From an uncultured bacterium (GTDB lineage Bacteria; Cyanobacteriota; Vampirovibrionia; Gastranaerophilales; Gastranaerophilaceae): a stretch of DNA of 64,000 bases. Positions 48,711-57,873 of this stretch are shown here, piece by piece. Numbering within the stretch: position 1 is the first letter of the stretch; each line of letters starts with the position of its first letter. Below the pieces are notes generated by a model. That model saw only the letters and a program-made list of their open reading frames with translations. It ran no database searches and was not told the origin of the DNA. The position numbers and the translations under genes were made by a program. The stretch is from NCBI GenBank assembly GCA_902777605.1, contig CACYUI010000003.1, forward strand, positions 19,593-83,592, in the 5' to 3' direction.

Positions 48711-49077
48711 GGCCCAAGGATTTAATAATACATTCAGAAATGCAAGAAAAGGTTTCAACCTTGCAATAAAAAGTGAAATGAATATAAGAATTCATGTTGC
48801 AGTTGCGACTCTTGTTCTTTTCTTTGCAATTTATTTGAAGTTTACTCCAACAGAATTTTGTATACTTTTGTTTGCAATCGCTATTGTTATAGTAACAGAA
48901 ATGCTTAATACCGCAATTGAATTTGCGCTTGATTCCATCTACCATAATAAATATTCCCGAATGGTAGGTATGGCAAAGGATATTTCAGCGGGAGCGGTTC
49001 TTTTTGCAACATTCACAAGTATATTCGTTGGCATTATCCTTTTTGGCAGCAAGTTATTGTCAATATTACATATTTAA
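48697..49077 (+). CDS. dgkA: diacylglycerol/undecaprenol kinase
   Basis: A 126-residue small membrane kinase. It has GFNLAIKSEMNIRIHVAVA and IVTEMLNTAIEFALDSI with the key Glu and Asn, plus three hydrophobic helices. The Gram-positive-type homologues phosphorylate undecaprenol. The ATG at 48697 has GGGGAG upstream and lies 14 bases inside ybeY. A longer in-frame extension would be buried in ybeY. Confidence 0.88.
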   Translation: MTKFKAQGFNNTFRNARKGFNLAIKSEMNIRIHVAVATLVLFFAIYLKFTPTEFCILLFAIAIVIVTEMLNTAIEFALDSIYHNKYSRMVGMAKDISAGAVLFATFTSIFVGIILFGSKLLSILHI

Positions 49078-49083
49078 AAGATT

Positions 49084-49122
49084 AAAAAAGGCGCGGTTCT
49101 TGTAAGAACCGCGCCTTTTTAT
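49084..49122. terminator. bidirectional rho-independent terminator
   Basis: AAAAAAGGCGCGGTTCT and AGAACCGCGCCTTTTTAT pair around TGTA. It lies between dgkA and the convergent phosphorylase gene and has U-tracts for both. Confidence 0.9.
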
Positions 49123-49133
49123 TTATCTTTATC

Positions 49134-50828
49134 TTACTTGATATTTGAATAAGTCCAAGCATCAAAAGTTGGAGTTTCTGAAAGATTTAATTCTTTCTTC
49201 TTTTCACCGCCAGTGCAATCATCGTGAGCAATCGGATGATACAATCTGTTATAGTATTCAATTACCATTCTGTCAGAGTTGAAGTAAGCTTCTGATGTTC
49301 TGATAGCTTGTCTCATCAAACGAGCCCATTCTTCTTTATTATTGTAGTATGTAGGAATAATTTGTTTTTCAATAATATCCATTACACACTTGTGGTCTCG
49401 CCAATGTCTTTCCTCCCAAGGCATATCATCGTCAAGTCCTTCGTATTCAACAGTGTAACCGTTGATACCATTGAATGTACCTTCTACTGTCCAACCATCA
49501 AAGATTGATAAATGGAGAGCACCGTTCATATTAGCTGACATACCTGATGTACCTGATGCTTCGAATGGTCTAAGCGGTGTATTCAACCAAATATCCGAAC
49601 CTCTCTTTAACATGCCTGAAAGTTGAAGTTCATAGCCCGGTAATACAACAACATTTTTCAATGTATGTGAACGGTTTAACAACTTGTTAAACATTTCTTT
49701 ACCCATAACATCATCCGGATGGAATTTACCGGCAAAGATGATTTGAACTTTATCTTCGTTCAACAATTTACCGATTCTGTCTTTATCCATCAAGATTAGC
49801 CAAGCACGCTTGTAATCAGCAAATCTTCTTGCCCAAGTAATTGTTAATACATCAGGATTAAATCTCTTTCCTGCAACATTTGCTATATATTTGAAGAGTT
49901 CTGCCTTCATTTCGCGTTTTACATCTAAAAGTTTTTGAGGATCATCTTTTGCAAGAGCGACTCTCTTATCTTGCCAGTAATGTAAGTTTACGGCATTTGT
50001 AATAGCTCTGATTGGGCATCTGCCCTCAACCCATTCCCACATCTTGTTAGCAACTAAGCCGTGAAGCTGAGAAACTGCGTTTGCAATTCTTGACATTCTA
50101 AGAGCTGCAACCGTAAGTGAGAAGTTTTCACCGCCAAGTTGAATAGCCTTTTCTCTGCTTGCTCCTGCAAAGAAACCGCCTTCAAGAAGAGTGTCAACCC
50201 AGTGAACTTCGTTTCCTGCAGCAACAGGAGTGTGAGTTGTGAATACGGTTTTTCTTCTTACTTCGTCCAAATTACCGTTATATTGTCTTAAAAGTTCAAA
50301 TGCAGCAGGAAGTGCGTGACCTTCGTTCATATGAACAACATCAAACTTGTAACCTGCAGCTTGAAGAACTCTTATACCTGCAATACCCAAAACTGTTTCT
50401 TGAGCAATTCTTATTCTTTCATTTCCGTCATATAATCTGTGAGAAATGCTCTTTGCCCAATCGCTGTTACCGTCAATATCGGTAGTTAACAAGTAAACAG
50501 GGCAAGTACCGAATAATTCCGGATTAACTTTGAAAGCTTTTACTTTTACTCTTTCACCGAAAGTATCTACTTCTACAGTGATACCTGTATCTTCTAAATA
50601 ATCATAATATTTTCTTATGTAAGCAACTTCTACATTGCCTGAGTGATCTATACGCTGATCATAATAACCATAAGACCATAACATTGTTACACCGACCATT
50701 GGCATTTGTAAATAACCTGCAGAAAGCATATGAGAACCTGCTAAGAAACCCAAACCACCAGAGTATGTGCTCAAAGACTGGTCCATTGCTATTTCCATTG
50801 AAAAATAAGCTACATTTGGTAATGTCAT
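49134..50828 (-). CDS. glgP: alpha-glucan phosphorylase-like GT35-type enzyme, PLP lysine absent
   Basis: A 564-residue short GT-B protein of the alpha-glucan phosphorylase type. It begins VAYFSMEIAMDQSLSTYSGG, has HMNEGHALPAAFELL and TITWARRFADYKRA, and ends with the sugar-binding core PLRPFEASGTSGMSANMNGA. In phosphorylases the last stretch normally reads SGMK or similar, where Lys binds PLP. Here Ser stands at that site, confirmed in the DNA (ATG TCA GCT). So it may not use PLP, or it may belong to a lysine-less branch. It could act with the GH13-like enzyme at 26.3 kb. Confidence 0.8.
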   Translation of the reverse strand: MTLPNVAYFSMEIAMDQSLSTYSGGLGFLAGSHMLSAGYLQMPMVGVTMLWSYGYYDQRIDHSGNVEVAYIRKYYDYLEDTGITVEVDTFGERVKVKAFKVNPELFGTCPVYLLTTDIDGNSDWAKSISHRLYDGNERIRIAQETVLGIAGIRVLQAAGYKFDVVHMNEGHALPAAFELLRQYNGNLDEVRRKTVFTTHTPVAAGNEVHWVDTLLEGGFFAGASREKAIQLGGENFSLTVAALRMSRIANAVSQLHGLVANKMWEWVEGRCPIRAITNAVNLHYWQDKRVALAKDDPQKLLDVKREMKAELFKYIANVAGKRFNPDVLTITWARRFADYKRAWLILMDKDRIGKLLNEDKVQIIFAGKFHPDDVMGKEMFNKLLNRSHTLKNVVVLPGYELQLSGMLKRGSDIWLNTPLRPFEASGTSGMSANMNGALHLSIFDGWTVEGTFNGINGYTVEYEGLDDDMPWEERHWRDHKCVMDIIEKQIIPTYYNNKEEWARLMRQAIRTSEAYFNSDRMVIEYYNRLYHPIAHDDCTGGEKKKELNLSETPTFDAWTYSNIK

Positions 50829-51144
50829 AATTCTAACCTTCTTATTATCTGTACTACTAAAGGACTAGGCGTCCAATTAAAATTTTACCAACAAAAAAAT
50901 ACTTTATCAACAATACTAATTAATAAAATCGACAAAAGGCATACCATTAAAGCTACAAGCCTTATATAATAGGTGTTTAAAATTGTAAAAAAATGTAACG
51001 AAGTAATACTTTAGTATTAGTTACATGTAATTATTTTTATTGTTTTTGTAATTGTAAACATTGTAACAAAAAAATATTTGCCTGAAATTAGGTCATATAA
51101 AAAATACTTTTAATATAAGTAAGAGTATAATAAGAGGCATAATT
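50829..51144. other. divergent intergenic spacer with nested hairpin
   Basis: A 316-base AT-rich spacer. The main structure is a two-level inverted repeat at 50993-51026: ATGTAAC...GTTACAT outside and TAATAC...GTATTA inside. Several TGTAAC/GTTACA-like words lie nearby. It could be an operator or a terminator. No gene is seen. Confidence 0.4.
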
Positions 51145-53568
51145 TTGACTTCCCCAAAAGTTGAAAAACAAAGACAAATAGCGTATACAGCCCCAGCAGC
51201 AGCGAATAAAGCAACTGCTTCTAAAACAACTGCGCCTCTTTTTATCAGACAAAACTCTGACAATGATAATTTAATGGGTTTACAAGTTGAAAGGGGGGTA
51301 AATAAAGGGGGAAATAAAAGGGTAAATAGCAATATTAATGCTACACAAGAAGTTTACCTTCAATCAGGAAGAAAAATTGTTATTCAAAAGCTCTCTGACG
51401 GCAGAAGCGTAAGAAAATATTATAGTGCAGACGGAAAACAACTTAAACCAAATTACTTCAAGAAACTTGAAGGCGAGGTTAAAGTAAGCGCAGACGGAAA
51501 AACATATACCACAACCAAAGCCGGTGAAACAAAAACATACAAAACAAAGACGGCAGGCGAAGCAAAAATTGCTCAAGAGCAAGCTAAACTTAATAAAATA
51601 AAAAAAGAACAAGGTTTTATCGGAAAATCTTGGGATGCAATAAAAAATAATGTATGGCCTTTTACTTATTGCGATAGTTCAAATAATGCGCAAAAACAAA
51701 TTGATGCTGAGAAAAAACTCCTAAAACAAATCTTAAATGGAAAAGTCAGCAAATCTTATTTTAAAGAAGTAACTGGACTAGATTGTACTCAAGCAAATAT
51801 ACAAAAATTTAAAAATGGCAAGTTAAATTTGAAATCCTCTGAAAAAGTTTCTGCCTACAGAGAAGGTCAAGAAATGGCGATTGATGTCGTTGGAGATGTT
51901 GCAGCAGGTATTGGGGCAGGTATTGCAATAGCTGCGGCTCCTGTTACAGGCGGTGCTTCATTAGCCTTAGCTGTAGCAGTTGGAGCAGGAACAAAGGCAG
52001 GACTCAAATACTTGGATGCAAAATCAGGCGGAAAAGAGTATAACACATTTGCAAAAGACTGTGTAACAGGCGGAATAGCAGGCTTGTTGACTCCTGTAAC
52101 AATGGGCGCAGGCGGAGCGGTTGGTAATGTTACAACAAAATTTGTCAGCAAATTTGCAGGTGCAAAAGCAACATCTCTTGCTACATTTGTTGCAAGAGAA
52201 GGTGTTGTCGGCGGTATCTATGGCGGAGTAATGGAAGGCGGAACAGAGGCAGCAAGACAAATCCGAAACGGCATAAACGGCGACGGGGTAGATGTTGGCA
52301 AAGTTTTTACGACAACTGTCGAAGGCTTCGGTGGCGGCGCATTAGCCGGTGTTCTTATGAACGGTGGAATAAAAGGATTGAATAAAATTACTAAAAATAT
52401 AACTAATAGCAAGAAGGTTGGCAATATTTCGCATATAAATACTTCAAAATCGTTAAACTTCACACACGGTACAGCTGTATTAGAGGCACCTCAACTAGTA
52501 CCATTTGAGTCATTAAATCTAAAAAATGTATTTGTAAAAATCCCAAAATTAGACCCTTTAAATATTAATGAAAATGCTTTATGTTTAGTCCATATGTCTG
52601 ATTTTGGACCATCAGCAGGGAAAATTATGAGTGTACGTGATGCAATGGGTGCTTCTCGTAATAGTGTACATTTCACATTAAACCATCCTGTTGAATCACA
52701 CCGTTTAGGTTCTTGGGAAAAATGTAAATTTGCTTACATTATGCCTTATAAAGCAACTAAAGAAGCAAATGCCGCAGGTAAAATTATAGAAGGTCTTCCT
52801 CATGATTTATATACAAATGGTTCTGTAACAATACCTGAAGGTTCAGTTATTGTTAAATATAATAAAAATATTGAATCTGGAAAAGTTTTAGTTTCTACCG
52901 ATAAAAACCTTTCAGGAGTAAAAATTATTGAAACTTCTGATGATGTGTACGGGACAGTAAATAATGTTATAGAAAAAATGGGATATACAAAAGCGACTCC
53001 TGATAATGTTGGTGGCTTTTCAAGTAGAACATTAACAAAGGAAACAATAACAGAAGATTTAACTACAGAATGTCAAGCTTGGATGGATTTTTGTAAAACA
53101 CAAGGTATTAAACCTATGCAACATGCTTATAGTCCTAATGCATGTGCAGAACAAATTATTGAATCGTTAGATATGCTTGCACAAACAAATATGTGGAAGG
53201 GCGGCAACTTAAAGGAAGATTATAAAAAGTTGATGCTCGAAGCTATCACAGCTATAAGAAAGAGAGTAAAAGAAAATGGTTACAGCATTAGTATTAATTT
53301 AGATAAACTTGAAGAAATAATATCAAAATCATACTCTCCAAGAATAGCACTATATAGGGTAAAAAAACAATTAGGAATAAAACCATTAGGTCATACTAAA
53401 AGAAAATTATTTTCAAAATATAATGACTATAGTTGTACTATTGATTCAAGAACTATATCACCAGATAAACGGAATGAGCAATATGACTTCTTCTTAAGTG
53501 ATAAAGCTGATGCTAATTCTGAATTCATAACAGGATGGGTTGAATGGTTAAATGCAACTCATAGATAA
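51145..53568 (+). CDS. large modular toxin-like protein
   Basis: An 807-residue protein of no family I can name. It starts at a TTG, seven bases after AAGAGG. Residues 1-60 are Ala/Thr-rich and include GVNKGGNKRVN, encoded by three 12-base repeat units. From about 70 to 140 is a Lys/Thr-rich region (YTTTKAGETKTYKTK). From about 248 to 415 is a glycine-zipper-like stretch (AAGIGAGIAIAAAPVTGGAS, GVVGGIYGGVMEGG), as in proteins that insert into membranes. The C-terminal part from about 430 is globular, with NSVHFTLNHPVESHRLGSWE and AFIMPY-like AYIMPYKATKEAN. The order suggests a delivered toxin or effector. Confidence 0.6.
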   Translation: MTSPKVEKQRQIAYTAPAAANKATASKTTAPLFIRQNSDNDNLMGLQVERGVNKGGNKRVNSNINATQEVYLQSGRKIVIQKLSDGRSVRKYYSADGKQLKPNYFKKLEGEVKVSADGKTYTTTKAGETKTYKTKTAGEAKIAQEQAKLNKIKKEQGFIGKSWDAIKNNVWPFTYCDSSNNAQKQIDAEKKLLKQILNGKVSKSYFKEVTGLDCTQANIQKFKNGKLNLKSSEKVSAYREGQEMAIDVVGDVAAGIGAGIAIAAAPVTGGASLALAVAVGAGTKAGLKYLDAKSGGKEYNTFAKDCVTGGIAGLLTPVTMGAGGAVGNVTTKFVSKFAGAKATSLATFVAREGVVGGIYGGVMEGGTEAARQIRNGINGDGVDVGKVFTTTVEGFGGGALAGVLMNGGIKGLNKITKNITNSKKVGNISHINTSKSLNFTHGTAVLEAPQLVPFESLNLKNVFVKIPKLDPLNINENALCLVHMSDFGPSAGKIMSVRDAMGASRNSVHFTLNHPVESHRLGSWEKCKFAYIMPYKATKEANAAGKIIEGLPHDLYTNGSVTIPEGSVIVKYNKNIESGKVLVSTDKNLSGVKIIETSDDVYGTVNNVIEKMGYTKATPDNVGGFSSRTLTKETITEDLTTECQAWMDFCKTQGIKPMQHAYSPNACAEQIIESLDMLAQTNMWKGGNLKEDYKKLMLEAITAIRKRVKENGYSISINLDKLEEIISKSYSPRIALYRVKKQLGIKPLGHTKRKLFSKYNDYSCTIDSRTISPDKRNEQYDFFLSDKADANSEFITGWVEWLNATHR
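51295..51328 (+). repeat. three GGGGTAAATAAA-type units inside the toxin-like gene
   Basis: GGGGTAAATAAA, GGGGGAAATAAA and AGGGTAAATAGC in tandem encode GVNK, GGNK and RVNS. They use the same phase as the units in pcrA and pflA. Confidence 0.7.
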
Positions 53569-53592
53569 TTTGTAAAATATACAACAATTTTC

Positions 53593-53613
53593 AAAACGGA
53601 CTTTTCCGTTTTT
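53593..53613 (+). terminator. rho-independent terminator
   Basis: AAAACGGA (53593-53600) and TCCGTTTT (53605-53612) pair around CTTT and are followed by T. It ends the toxin-like gene. Confidence 0.75.
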
Positions 53614-53641
53614 CTCAAACTACCCACAAATCTCAAATTAA

Positions 53642-53828
53642 TTGCACTTTTCAGCTATTACTGATTTTGAAGTGCAAAACAATGGCGAAAAAACAGCATG
53701 TAGGGTGCATCGTTTGATACACCAAATTTTTATTAGTTCAGTTGAAACCAAAACATATGTTTTCTGAATTTAAAAAAGTTATGGCGATTCTTCAGACTTG
53801 AATTATTATTGGGTTCAAAATGACGATA
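53642..53828. repeat. cluster of degenerate dispersed repeats
   Basis: Three structures lie in this spacer. TTGCACTT and AAGTGCAA form an inverted repeat (53642-53677). GGTGCATC and GATACACC form a hairpin (53704-53723) in the context TAGGGTGCATC, a word common in dispersed repeats. The stretch near 53780-53828, GCGATTCTTCAGACTT ... TTCAAAATGACGATAG, resembles the widespread repeat that reads GATTCTTC ... AGAATGAC. No gene is seen. Confidence 0.45.
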
Positions 53829-53857
53829 GTTATGCCATTACTTACTCACCTGTTCGA

Positions 53858-54250
53858 TTATTTATTTTTACGATATGTACTCGTAAATTTTTGAATAGAT
53901 TTTATGACATTATCCGACACTATATGCTCAATTTTACAAGCGTTTTCCGCAGCTTCTTCTGATGGAATATCCAATACTTTTTCAAAAAAGGTTTTTAAAA
54001 TATTATGTTTCTCAAAAACCCTTTCCGCTTCTTTTTTACCAAGAGGTGTCAAGCTTATAAATCCATATTTCTTATAATTAATCAATCCCTTTTCAACCAA
54101 TCTGGAAAGCGCCTCTGAAACAGAGGCGCGGGAGATATTAAGCTTTCTTGCAAGTTCCGCTCCCTTTAGCGGGAACTTATTTAGTTCTGATATATAAATA
54201 GTTTCAATATAATCTTCCAAGCCGGAAGAAAGATTGTGATTTGTTTCCAT
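53858..54250 (-). CDS. DtxR/MntR-family metal-dependent repressor
   Basis: A 130-residue regulator. LEDYIETIYISE, then PLKGAELARKLNISRASVSE (winged helix), LVEKGLINYKKYGFISLT and AERVFEKHNILKTFF follow the DtxR/MntR order. Metal-binding Glu, Cys and His are in ENACKIEHIVSD. It lacks the SH3-like third domain, as in MntR. A near-palindrome at 54271-54286 lies just upstream and is likely its operator. Confidence 0.82.
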   Translation of the reverse strand: METNHNLSSGLEDYIETIYISELNKFPLKGAELARKLNISRASVSEALSRLVEKGLINYKKYGFISLTPLGKKEAERVFEKHNILKTFFEKVLDIPSEEAAENACKIEHIVSDNVIKSIQKFTSTYRKNK

Positions 54251-54270
54251 AATTACCTGACAAAAATATT

Positions 54271-54286
54271 GTAAGGCATGCCTAAC
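54271..54286. promoter_or_regulatory. DtxR-type operator palindrome
   Basis: GTAAGGCATGCCTAAC is symmetric at 14 of 16 bases, with the perfect core AGGCATGCCT. It resembles DtxR-family sites. It lies between the repressor gene and the -35 box of the dxs-like gene, so it could act on both. Confidence 0.55.
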
Positions 54287-54289
54287 ACT

Positions 54290-54318
54290 TTGTCAAGTAA
54301 AAAAATTTTTTGTATAAT
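54290..54318 (+). promoter_or_regulatory. promoter of the dxs-like gene
   Basis: TTGTCA (54290-54295), 17 bases, TATAAT (54313-54318), with TG just before the -10 box. Confidence 0.65.
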
Positions 54319-54342
54319 TACACTATAAAAAAGGAGAGTTAC

Positions 54343-56106
54343 ATGGTAAACACAGTATTAAACATCTTAGACAAGGTTAATACACCTGACGATTTAAAAA
54401 AGCTTAATACAAATGAGCTTAATGAACTTGCCGCAGAAATGCGCGAAATCATTATCAAAAAAGTTAATACAACGGGCGGTCACTTCGGGCCGAATTTGGG
54501 CATGGTAGAGGCTACCATTGCAATGCATTATGTTTTTAATTCACCTGTCGATAAATTTGTTTTTGATGTTTCACATCAATGCTATCCGCACAAAATTTTA
54601 ACAGGAAGAAAAGAAGGTTTCACCAACCCTGAAACTTATCACAAATACACAGGATACACAGCTCCTGAAGAGAGTGACCATGATTTATTTAAAGTTGGTC
54701 ACACTTCTACTTCAATAAGTCTTGCAACAGGATTGGCAAAAGGGCGCGACCTTATTGGCGGGAATGAAAATGTTATTGCAATAATCGGTGACGGTTCACT
54801 GACAGGCGGCGAAGCATTAGAAGGACTTAACAACGCAGCTACACTTGGCAGTAACATAATCATAGTAGTTAATGATAACGACATGTCAATTGCCGAAAAT
54901 CAGGGCGGTATTTGTAACATGTTAACCGAGTTAAGACAAAATAACGGAGAGGTTAAAAACAACTTCTTCAAAGCCTTAGGATTTGATTATTACTATGTTG
55001 GAGAAGGCAACAACATAGAAAAACTTATTGAAACTTTCTCAAAAGTAAAAGATACAGACCATCCTGTCATTGTTCATATTCATACAATCAAGGGTAAAGG
55101 TTTCAAGCCTGCAGAAGATGACAGAGAACCTTTCCACTGGATTTTACCTAACACATTAGATAGATTAAACGATGCTCCCGCTCCCCAAGGAGAAAGCTAT
55201 GAGTCTATTACAAAAGAATATTTGTTGAACAAAGTTGCAGAAGGTTCTCCTATTGTTGCAATAAATGCGGCAACTCCCGGTGTATTTGGCTGGAACAAAG
55301 AATTCAGAACAAAAATGGGCAGCCACTATGTTGACACAGGTATTGCAGAACAACAAGCCGTTGCCATGGCTTCAGGTGTTGCAAAAAGAGGCGGCAAAGC
55401 AATTATGGGAGTTATGAGCTCTTTCATCCAAAGAACTTATGACCAGTTGTCACAAGATTTGGCACTAAACAATAACCCCGCAACTCTGCTTATATTCTGG
55501 GGCGGAATTTCTAATGCCGATGCTACACACCTTTGTACATTTGATATACCTCTAATCAGCAACATTCCAAACATGGTTTATCTTGCACCAACTTGTAAAG
55601 AAGAATTTGTAAGAATGTTGGATTGGTCAGTTAATCAAAACGAGCACCCTGTAGCTATCAGAGTACCTTTTAGCATAACTTATTCCGGTGTAGAAGATAA
55701 AACCGATTATTCTGATTTGAATAAATATCAAATTGTAGAAAAAGGTGAAAAAGTTGCAATTATTGCATTAGGTTCATTCTTCGGATTAGGAAAAGAGGTT
55801 AGGTCTAAACTCGCAGAAGCAGGAATTAATGCGACATTAATCAATCCAAAGTTCATTACAGGAATTGACAAAAATGTGCTTGAAGGCTTGAAGTCAAACC
55901 ACTCTGTTGTTATTACTCTTGAAGATGGCGAACTTGACGGCGGATTTGGCGAAAAAATTACAAGATATTACGGCAATTCTGATATGAAAGTTCTTAACTA
56001 CGGTTCCTTCAAGGAGTTTACAGACAGAACACCAATAGAAGAGTTGTATGAAAGATATCATCTGAAATCGGATTTGATAACACAAGATATAGAAAATGTT
56101 TTATAA
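54343..56106 (+). CDS. dxs: 1-deoxy-D-xylulose-5-phosphate synthase-like enzyme
   Basis: A 587-residue TPP enzyme. GGHFGPNLGMVEATIAMHYV, FDVSHQCYPHKILTGR, HTSTSISLATGLAKG and the TPP motif GDGSLTGGEALEGLNNA match Dxs, which makes the first MEP-pathway intermediate. It is shorter than the usual 620 residues. The loop that in typical Dxs reads DRAG..G.DG.TH.G.FD is here WGGISNADATHLCTFD. This fits a divergent, commensal-type Dxs group and leaves some doubt over the substrate. AAGGAG precedes the ATG at 54343. Confidence 0.8.
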   Translation: MVNTVLNILDKVNTPDDLKKLNTNELNELAAEMREIIIKKVNTTGGHFGPNLGMVEATIAMHYVFNSPVDKFVFDVSHQCYPHKILTGRKEGFTNPETYHKYTGYTAPEESDHDLFKVGHTSTSISLATGLAKGRDLIGGNENVIAIIGDGSLTGGEALEGLNNAATLGSNIIIVVNDNDMSIAENQGGICNMLTELRQNNGEVKNNFFKALGFDYYYVGEGNNIEKLIETFSKVKDTDHPVIVHIHTIKGKGFKPAEDDREPFHWILPNTLDRLNDAPAPQGESYESITKEYLLNKVAEGSPIVAINAATPGVFGWNKEFRTKMGSHYVDTGIAEQQAVAMASGVAKRGGKAIMGVMSSFIQRTYDQLSQDLALNNNPATLLIFWGGISNADATHLCTFDIPLISNIPNMVYLAPTCKEEFVRMLDWSVNQNEHPVAIRVPFSITYSGVEDKTDYSDLNKYQIVEKGEKVAIIALGSFFGLGKEVRSKLAEAGINATLINPKFITGIDKNVLEGLKSNHSVVITLEDGELDGGFGEKITRYYGNSDMKVLNYGSFKEFTDRTPIEELYERYHLKSDLITQDIENVL

Positions 56107-56111
56107 TATTT

Positions 56112-56138
56112 AAGTCCGCCACTAAATATGGCGGATTT
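56112..56138 (+). terminator. hairpin after the dxs-like gene
   Basis: AAGTCCGCC and GGCGGATTT pair around nine bases. No T run follows, so it may be a weak terminator. Confidence 0.45.
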
Positions 56139-56228
56139 AAATTATGAAAGTAATACTATTGTGTAACAAAAACAACATGTTGCATTTGCAACACATTTAT
56201 GATTTAATTTTGCTAAAAGGAATGAAAA

Positions 56229-57803
56229 ATGGATAATGCCATACAAAGCGAAGAGTGGAAGTTTAAAATAAATCCTTGGGTAACAATGGTTCCGGTTATG
56301 TTATCCATTTTTATGTTTGCGCTTGATGAAACAATTTCAAATGTTGCACTTCCATATATGGCAGGTTCTTTTTCCATCAGCCACAATGAATCAACCTGGA
56401 TTATTACAAGCTATCTTGTGGCTAGTGGTGTAATTATCCCAACTGTAGACTTTTTTAGTAGACTTATAGGAAGAAAGCAGTACTTTATCTTAAGTATCAT
56501 AATTTTTACTGTTGCTTCAATAATGTGCGGCCTGGCTAATTCTATGGCAATGATGCTTATTGCGCGTATTATTCAAGGTATTGGCGGTGGTGGCATTATG
56601 CCTATAGCTCAAGCCGTTATTTTTGAAATATTTCCTAAAGAAAAACTTCCTCAAGCGATGGCAGTATTTGGCTTGGGTGTAATTATGGCTCCAATTTTAG
56701 GGCCTTCACTTGGCGGCTGGATTACAGAAAATTGGTCTTGGCCGTTCATATATTTTATTAATATTCCATTTGGTATTTTATGTTTATATTTAACGCAGCA
56801 ATATGTCGAAGAACCGCCTTATTCAAGGAAACAACAAAATGTCAAAATGGATTTTTCAGGTTTCTTTTTCCTTGCAGTATGGCTTTTGACACTTCAAGTT
56901 GTTTTAGATAAAGGTAATGATGCCGATTGGTTTGGAGCACCTTGGATTTGCAAATTATTTGCCGTTTCAACGATTTCATTTCTTGCTTTTGTATATATTC
57001 AAAAGAAAAAAGCAAAAACAGGTGATGGACTTATCAATTTATCTATTTTGAGGAATAAAAACTTTCTCATTGGTACCGGCGGGCAAATAATATTGATGGC
57101 TGTTTTGATGTCATCAGCAGCAATCCTTCCATCTATGTTACAAAGATTGCTTGGATATACCTCTTTTCTTAGCGGTTTATCAATGATACCTCGTGGTGCA
57201 GGTTGCTTTGTTGCTTCAATATTAAGCGGAATACTTGTTGTAAGAATAGGTATAAAGCCAACTGCTGTCATAGGGTTAGTAACTCTTGCGATGGGCGGAT
57301 TATTATTTGGTGAAATTAATACAAACATTGCCCTTGCAAATATCGCTCTTCCAAACTTTGTATTTGGTGCCGGTATGGTTCTTTCAATGGTACCATTGTC
57401 AAACATTTCTTGCGCAACATTATCTAACGAAGAACAAACTAACGCATCCGGTGTTCAAAACTTATTCAAAAATGTCGGAGCAGCTATCGGTACATCCATT
57501 GCAACAACAATGATTTCAAGATTTTCTCAGGCTCATCAAATGATGATGGTAAAATCACTTACAGATACAAATACTGTATTTGCAGAAAGAGTGCATACAA
57601 TTAGTTCTGCATTTATAACACAGGTTGATCCTATAACTGCTATGCATATGGCTCAAGGACAACTATATCGACTACTCAGTCAACAGGCAGCTCTGTGGGG
57701 ATATGTTGAAACATTTAGATATTATGCAGTAGCCGTTGTTTTAATACTTCCTTTTATTTACTTCTTAAAAGATACTTCAAGAAAATCAACAAAAGAATCA
57801 TAA
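56229..57803 (+). CDS. EmrB/QacA-type multidrug exporter (MFS, DHA2)
   Basis: A 524-residue membrane protein with about 14 helices. FALDETISNVALPYMAGSF in helix 1, RLIGRKQYFIL (loop A motif), IARIIQGIGGGGIMPIAQAV and GPSLGGWITENWSWPFIYFI (motif C region) are the DHA2 signatures. It should export drugs or similar compounds using the proton gradient. No TolC or membrane-fusion partner lies beside it. Confidence 0.88.
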   Translation: MDNAIQSEEWKFKINPWVTMVPVMLSIFMFALDETISNVALPYMAGSFSISHNESTWIITSYLVASGVIIPTVDFFSRLIGRKQYFILSIIIFTVASIMCGLANSMAMMLIARIIQGIGGGGIMPIAQAVIFEIFPKEKLPQAMAVFGLGVIMAPILGPSLGGWITENWSWPFIYFINIPFGILCLYLTQQYVEEPPYSRKQQNVKMDFSGFFFLAVWLLTLQVVLDKGNDADWFGAPWICKLFAVSTISFLAFVYIQKKKAKTGDGLINLSILRNKNFLIGTGGQIILMAVLMSSAAILPSMLQRLLGYTSFLSGLSMIPRGAGCFVASILSGILVVRIGIKPTAVIGLVTLAMGGLLFGEINTNIALANIALPNFVFGAGMVLSMVPLSNISCATLSNEEQTNASGVQNLFKNVGAAIGTSIATTMISRFSQAHQMMMVKSLTDTNTVFAERVHTISSAFITQVDPITAMHMAQGQLYRLLSQQAALWGYVETFRYYAVAVVLILPFIYFLKDTSRKSTKES

Positions 57804-57873
57804 AATTTTATACGGTATTTTACGATTTCATGATAATATATTTACAAAAGAGAAATGCTTTTAAGGATTACAT

